64,000 bases of DNA, taken from contig OY282459.1 in assembly GCA_958296285.1 (NCBI GenBank), forward strand, positions 1,128,367 through 1,192,366, given 5' to 3'. Below are positions 59,598 to 64,000 of the stretch, one piece after another. Positions within the stretch are counted from its first letter, which is position 1. Every line of letters starts with the position of its first letter. Position numbers and translations under genes: made by a program. The notes beneath the pieces are model-generated. The model worked only from the letters and a program-made list of their open reading frames with translations, had not been told where the DNA came from and did not search any database. The DNA comes from an uncultured Alphaproteobacteria bacterium. Lineage in GTDB: Bacteria; Pseudomonadota; Alphaproteobacteria; JAPOUT01; G958296285.

Positions 59598-60908
59598 ATG
59601 ACCGCCTTCACGACAGAAAAACCATGGAAGAGACGATTCGTCCTCGTCCTCGCCGCCGGTCTCGCCATGACGCTCGCCTCATGCGGCGGCGCGGACGCGC
59701 CGCTCAAAGGGGCGCGCCTGTCGGTGGTCGTCTCGGAGCCCGAGCCGCCTCGCCTCTCGGCGCGGGCGGGAAGCATCGCGATTGCCAAGCCGCGCGCGAA
59801 TTCCTCATGGGGGCAGGCCGGCGCGACCGCCAGCCACAATCCCGGACATTTGGCGCTCGGACGGAATCCGCAAATCCTCTTCCGCAAAAGATTCGCCGGG
59901 CTGGACAGCGGCCCGCTGATCGCGCAGCCCATCGTCTCGGGCAGACGTCTCTTCCTGCAGGACGGCTTCGCCAGAATCCACGCCCTCCACGCCCAAAGCG
60001 GAAAGACCCTATGGAGGCGAGACCTCGCCAAACGCGGCGCGCCGGCTTTTGGCGGAGGCATGTCGCTGCTCGGAAAGCGCCTTTTTGTCGCGACAGGGCT
60101 TGGCGTCTTGGCGGCGCTCAGCCCGGAGACCGGCGAGATTCTCTGGAAGACAGAGCCATCCACGCCAATCCGCGCCGCGCCGCTCGCCCATCGGCGAATC
60201 GTCTTGGCGCTCGGACACGACAACAAAATCAACGCCCATACGATAGAAGACGGACGGCTCATCTGGTTCCATCAGGGAACGCTGAACCCGGCGACCATCC
60301 TCACAGGCGCGACAGGCGCGCTGGAAGGGCGCACAGTTGTCGTCCCGTACAGTTCGGGCGAAATCTTCGCGCTCCGCCTTGAGAACGGCGCGGTCTCATG
60401 GCAGACCAACGTCACTTTGGGCAGCCTCGCCGCCTCCTTCCCGACATCCATCACGTCTCTCGCCACGCCGGTGATTGATCGCGGAAGGATCATCGCCGTC
60501 AGCAACGCCGGCAAGACCCTCGCGCTGGATATTCGCACCGGAGAGAAAATTTGGTCGCAGAATGTCGCCGGGCTGGAAATGCCGTGGGTCGCCGGCAATG
60601 TCATTTTCCTCGCCGCCGAAGATCGGCGAGTCTATTGCCTCCAAGCCGAGACCGGCGAATTGCTCTGGAGCGCCCCTCTGCCGGAGACTCCTCCGCCGGC
60701 GCCCCCGACGATCTGGCGCGGACCGATTCTCGCCGGAGGTCTGCTCTATCTCTCTTCCTCCACAGGGCGGCTTGTCGCGATGAATCCGAGCAATGGCGCG
60801 ATCGTCCGAGACTTGAAACTCTCAAACGCTTTCCACACAGCGCCTATTGTCGCGGATCGCACGCTTTATCTGATCGCCGGAAATGCCGAGATCATCGCGC
60901 TCCGCTAA
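59598..60908 (+). CDS. bamB: Outer-membrane assembly lipoprotein BamB
   Basis: The beta-propeller lipoprotein of the BAM complex has 436 residues. The signal peptide ends in the lipobox LASC near residue 29. The mature part has repeated PQQ-type blades such as GKTLWRRDLAKRGAP, TGEILWKTEPSTPIRAAP, TGEKIWSQNVAG and TGELLWSAPLPE. It follows the TPR gene by two bases and precedes der, the conserved yfgM-bamB-der order. Confidence 0.92.
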   Translation: MTAFTTEKPWKRRFVLVLAAGLAMTLASCGGADAPLKGARLSVVVSEPEPPRLSARAGSIAIAKPRANSSWGQAGATASHNPGHLALGRNPQILFRKRFAGLDSGPLIAQPIVSGRRLFLQDGFARIHALHAQSGKTLWRRDLAKRGAPAFGGGMSLLGKRLFVATGLGVLAALSPETGEILWKTEPSTPIRAAPLAHRRIVLALGHDNKINAHTIEDGRLIWFHQGTLNPATILTGATGALEGRTVVVPYSSGEIFALRLENGAVSWQTNVTLGSLAASFPTSITSLATPVIDRGRIIAVSNAGKTLALDIRTGEKIWSQNVAGLEMPWVAGNVIFLAAEDRRVYCLQAETGELLWSAPLPETPPPAPPTIWRGPILAGGLLYLSSSTGRLVAMNPSNGAIVRDLKLSNAFHTAPIVADRTLYLIAGNAEIIALR

Positions 60909-60922
60909 AAAAGAAACGCCTT

Positions 60923-62269
60923 ATGTCTTGGACGATCGCGATCGCGGGGAGGCCGAATGTCGGGAAATCCACGCTCTTCAACCGTCTTACGGGCAGACGC
61001 GCCGCGCTCGTCGCCTCTGAGCCGGGACTGACCCGCGACATCCGCGAAGGAGAATGCCGCATCGGCGGACATCTATGCCGTCTTCTGGACGGCGCAGGGC
61101 TGGAGGAAGCGCCGCCGAAAGATCTGACCGCGCGAATGACCGAAAAAACATGCGCTTCCATCATTGACGCCGATCTCTGTCTTTTTCTGGTGGATGGTCG
61201 CGCCGGTCTGACCGGCGCCGATACGCATTGGGCGTCTTTTTTGCGCCGCCGCGGCAAGCCCGTCCTTCTCGCCGTCAACAAATGCGAGGGTCGCGCCGCC
61301 GAGGCGGGCTGGGCGGAGGCGCAAAGATTGGGCTTTGACGATGCTGTCGCCATTTCCGCCGAGCATGGTTTGGGCATTGGCGATCTTCTCGCCATTTTGG
61401 AGGCGCGTTTGCCGTCAGCGCAGGCGCAGGCGGAAGTGAAAATCTCGTCCGAGACGGAAGGGGGCGAGGATTCTCCATTGCGGGTCGCCATTGTCGGACG
61501 TCCGAACACAGGAAAATCCACCCTCGCCAATAAGATTCTGGGCGAGGAGCGAATGCTGACAGGTCCGGAACAGGGCTTGACCCGAGACGCGATAGAAATG
61601 CGCTGGATTCGCGCGGACGGTTCTTTTCTTCTCGTGGATACGGCGGGGCTTCGCAAGAAAGCCCGCGTGAGCGGGATGAGCGAGAGTCTCGCCGTTTCGG
61701 CGACTCTTCGGGCGGCGCGCCTCGCCGACATCGTCCTGCTGACGATGGACGCGACCCAGCTCTTTGAGAGGCAGGATTTGCGAATAGCCCAGACGATCGC
61801 GCGCGCCGGAAAAATGCCGATTTTTCTGATCAACAAAGCCGATCTCGCGCCGCGCTTGTCGCTTCGCGCGATGCGCGCCCGCGCCGACCATCTTCTGCCG
61901 CAATTGAAAGGCGCGGAGATCGTCATCTGCTCGGCGCTCAAGGAGGAGGGGCTGGACGCCATTCCCGAAGCCTGTCTTAAAGCGAAGCGCCTATGGGAGA
62001 CGAAAATCACGACAGGGCGTCTCAATCGGTGGCTTGAATCCTCGCTTCGCGCGAAGCCTCCGCCTCTCGCCAAAGGACGCGCCGTCAGGCTCAAATATAT
62101 GACGCAGACGGGGAACTGTCCGCCCTCCTTCACGATTTTCACGAATCGCCGACAAGCTCTGCCCGAATCCTACAGACGCTATCTGACAAACTCTCTGCGC
62201 GAGAAGTTTGGTCTTTGGGGCGCGCCTCTGCGCCTCCGCATTGAGGCGGGCAGGAACCCTTATGTCTGA
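60923..62269 (+). CDS. der: Ribosome-assembly GTPase Der
   Basis: The 448-residue protein has two tandem GTPase domains. Domain 1 has P-loop GRPNVGKST near residue 9, a G3 that reads DGAG (usual form DTxG) and NKCE for the G4. Domain 2 has GRPNTGKST near 192, DTAG and NKAD. A C-terminal KH-like domain follows (KYMTQTGNCPPSFTIFTNRR). Der matures the 50S subunit. The weakened G3 in domain 1 may slow hydrolysis there. Confidence 0.94.
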   Translation: MSWTIAIAGRPNVGKSTLFNRLTGRRAALVASEPGLTRDIREGECRIGGHLCRLLDGAGLEEAPPKDLTARMTEKTCASIIDADLCLFLVDGRAGLTGADTHWASFLRRRGKPVLLAVNKCEGRAAEAGWAEAQRLGFDDAVAISAEHGLGIGDLLAILEARLPSAQAQAEVKISSETEGGEDSPLRVAIVGRPNTGKSTLANKILGEERMLTGPEQGLTRDAIEMRWIRADGSFLLVDTAGLRKKARVSGMSESLAVSATLRAARLADIVLLTMDATQLFERQDLRIAQTIARAGKMPIFLINKADLAPRLSLRAMRARADHLLPQLKGAEIVICSALKEEGLDAIPEACLKAKRLWETKITTGRLNRWLESSLRAKPPPLAKGRAVRLKYMTQTGNCPPSFTIFTNRRQALPESYRRYLTNSLREKFGLWGAPLRLRIEAGRNPYV

Positions 62270-62994
62270 TCGCCCTTCTGCCGTTTGAACGAGACGATCT
62301 CGCCATGACGGGCGTTTTTCTCGTCCAGCAGCGACAGGAGGGGCTTAATGACCTCTTCGGGCTTCGGGATCAGGGAGAGGTCTTCGCCGGGATAGATGGC
62401 GCGGCGCGTCACGGTCGCCGCGGCGACAGGATCGTAGAGATTGATCCGCAATTTGCTCTCGGCTTCCGCCATTTCCCGCGCCCAGATGAGAATGAGAGTT
62501 TTGAGCGCCGCTTTGCTGCTGGCATAGGCGCTCCAATAGGGTTTTTTTTGCCGCGCCTCATCGCATGTCAAGAAGACGGCGCGCCCCGCCGGCGATTGTC
62601 TCAGAAGCGGCTCTAAAGAGCGAATGAGTCGCCAATTCGCCGTCAGATTGACGGCGAGAATCTCGTCCCACAAAGCGGGCTGGATATGCGAGACCGGGGA
62701 GAGCGCCCCCAGCGCGGACGCGCTGCCGACCAAAATATCCAGCCTCCCCCAGCGCTCAAAAATCGCCGCGCCCAGACGATCCAAGCCGGCGCCGTCTGTC
62801 AGATCCAGCGGCGTCAGGGTCGCGCTTCCGCCTTCTCGGCGGATGGCGTCATCGGCGGCGCGGAGGGCGGCGGTTTGTTTCGCCAGAAGAATCACATGCG
62901 CCCCGCCTTTGGCGAGCGCCAAAGCTGTCGCGCGTCCCAAGCCGCGAGACGCGCCGGTGATCAGCGCGATTTTGCCTGAGAAAAGACCCGCCAT
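62260..62994 (-). CDS. Short-chain dehydrogenase/reductase
   Basis: The 244-residue protein has the SDR motif ITGASRGLGRATALALAKGG near residue 13 and the catalytic YSSAYASSKAALK-like segment (YWSAYASSKAALKTL; Tyr and Lys) near 153. The NNAG motif is replaced by VGSASALG. Substrate is unknown. The gene ends ten bases inside der on the opposite strand and starts four bases from the purF stop. Confidence 0.88.
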   Translation of the reverse strand: MAGLFSGKIALITGASRGLGRATALALAKGGAHVILLAKQTAALRAADDAIRREGGSATLTPLDLTDGAGLDRLGAAIFERWGRLDILVGSASALGALSPVSHIQPALWDEILAVNLTANWRLIRSLEPLLRQSPAGRAVFLTCDEARQKKPYWSAYASSKAALKTLILIWAREMAEAESKLRINLYDPVAAATVTRRAIYPGEDLSLIPKPEEVIKPLLSLLDEKNARHGEIVSFKRQKGDQT

Positions 62995-62997
62995 GAA

Positions 62998-64000
62998 TCA
63001 GGCATGCTCTCCCAAAAAAGACAGCTGCCTTCCATCCGCGCCCTCCTGAAGATCCGTCAGATTTGTCGGATAGTCGCCTGTGAAGCAGTGATCGGTATAT
63101 TGCGGATGGCTGTCGTCTCGCCCTTTCGGATGCCCCATCGCGCGATAGAGTCCGCCGATGGAAAGAAAGGCAAGAGACGCCACGCCCAAAAACTCTCGCA
63201 AGCCTTCATTGTCGTAGCGATTGGCGATGAGTTCGTCCTTGTCGGGCGTGTCAATGCCGTAGAAATCCGGATGCAGAATGGGCGGGGACGCGACCCGCAT
63301 ATGCACCTCCTTCGCGCCGGCGCCATAGATCATGCTGACGATCTTCTTGCCTGTCGTGCCGCGGACGATGCTGTCGTCTATCAGCGCGACTCTTTTGCCC
63401 CGCACGATCTCGCCGATCGGATTGTGCTTCAGACGCACCCCGAGCTGCCGAATCTGCTGGGTCGGCTCAATGAAGGTGCGTCCGACATAATGATTCCGCG
63501 TGATGCCCAATTCCAGCGGCAAGCCCGATTCCTTCGCATAGCCGAGCGCCGCCGGGACGCCGGAATCGGGAACGGGCATCGCCATGTCGGCTTCGGCAGG
63601 AGATTCCTGCGCCAATTCCCGACCCATCTGCCGCCGATATTCATAAACATTGCGTCCGCTGAGAACGCTGTCGGGGCGGGCGAAATAGACATATTCAAAA
63701 ATGCAGGGTCTCTCGCGCGCCAAAGGGAAGGGGGTCAGACTCCGCGAATCTCTGCCATCGGCGATGATGATCTCGCCGGGCGCGATGTCCCGAACATAAT
63801 CGGCGTCTATGATGTCCAGCGCGCAGGTCTCGGAGGCGAGGACGAGCGCCTCGCCCAGACGCCCCAAGACCAGAGGGCGTATGCCCAAGGGATCGCGCGC
63901 GCCAATCAAGAGTCCATTCGCCAAAAAGACCAGAGCGTAAGCGCCTTCAATGCGCGTCAGCGCATCCACCAGCCGATCCACCGGATCGGCAATCCGCGAC
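62998..64000 (-). CDS. purF: Amidophosphoribosyltransferase, C-terminal part (gene runs off the window)
   Basis: The first enzyme of purine synthesis transfers glutamine nitrogen to PRPP. About 330 residues are visible: part of the glutaminase domain (ARDPLGIRPLVLGRL, then LASETCALD), and the phosphoribosyltransferase domain with VPDSGVPAALGYA, NHYVGRTFIEP, and the PRPP loop VALIDDSIVRGTTGKKIV. The N-terminal catalytic cysteine is outside the window. It precedes the SDR gene on the same strand. Confidence 0.95.
   Translation of the reverse strand, partial: SRIADPVDRLVDALTRIEGAYALVFLANGLLIGARDPLGIRPLVLGRLGEALVLASETCALDIIDADYVRDIAPGEIIIADGRDSRSLTPFPLARERPCIFEYVYFARPDSVLSGRNVYEYRRQMGRELAQESPAEADMAMPVPDSGVPAALGYAKESGLPLELGITRNHYVGRTFIEPTQQIRQLGVRLKHNPIGEIVRGKRVALIDDSIVRGTTGKKIVSMIYGAGAKEVHMRVASPPILHPDFYGIDTPDKDELIANRYDNEGLREFLGVASLAFLSIGGLYRAMGHPKGRDDSHPQYTDHCFTGDYPTNLTDLQEGADGRQLSFLGEHA

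Overview
The window looks like chromosome of a GC-rich alphaproteobacterium. Markers are an F1-ATPase inhibitor of the zeta (DUF1476) family, the order clpP-clpX-lon-hupB-tRNA-Val, a CHCC zinc-finger protein, glnB-glnA, heme A synthase and class II fructose bisphosphatase. Most genes are core metabolism. A tyrosine-motif protein with eukaryote-like binding motifs (30.9-31.9 kb) and an ankyrin-repeat protein (45.2-46.3 kb) suggest contact with a eukaryotic host. No secretion system lies in the window.

Layout: 0-7 kb holds proS (partial), a leucine-rich leader peptide with competing hairpins, leuA, the ATPase inhibitor, and purB-radC-map with cinA divergent. 7-16.6 kb holds tRNAs, an MFS carrier and a thiol/glutathione neighbourhood (CDGSH protein, thioredoxin-like protein, two long GST-like paralogues, a double DsbA-like protein, glutathione reductase) plus rpiA. 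17-24 kb is the proteostasis block: hupB, lon, clpX, clpP, tig. 25-31 kb holds nnrDE, a histidine phosphatase, a thiolase-like protein, glnB and glnA. 31-38 kb is accessory-rich: the tyrosine-motif protein, a structured RNA candidate, a winged-helix regulator, gph, a GST, an SDR and a type II restriction-modification pair. 38-44 kb holds two acyl-CoA dehydrogenases, cobA and a phosphohexomutase. 44-46.5 kb is a small accessory cluster (coiled-coil protein, 34-residue peptide, ankyrin protein). 46.5-64 kb holds a TauE-like carrier, dusA, tyrS, an IHF-like protein, ctaA, rplM-rpsI, two lipoproteins, an aminotransferase-hom-glpX-recJ run, a TPR protein-bamB-der run, an SDR and purF (partial).

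The most unusual feature is a family of mosaic palindromic islands of about 150-350 bp at roughly eleven places between genes. They share terminal inverted repeats (GCTCCCGTGAAGGGGGG-type), a stem GGTCGGCGGGC/GCCCGCCGACC, a GAGCTC-centred palindrome, and sometimes a GCGCGTGGGTGG long-range stem. At the switch points I counted, the + strand changes abruptly from strongly G+T-rich on the left to strongly A+C-rich on the right, whatever the gene orientation; composition is balanced again a few kb away. Counts were made by hand on 60-base blocks. The pattern is what recurrent breaks with 5' resection, or local fork convergence, would leave; that interpretation is inference. Two islands appear split by cargo: a structured RNA plus a small regulator at 24.4-24.9 kb, and the coiled-coil/peptide/ankyrin cluster at 44.3-46.3 kb. 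The restriction-modification pair sits at a similar composition switch that has no island.
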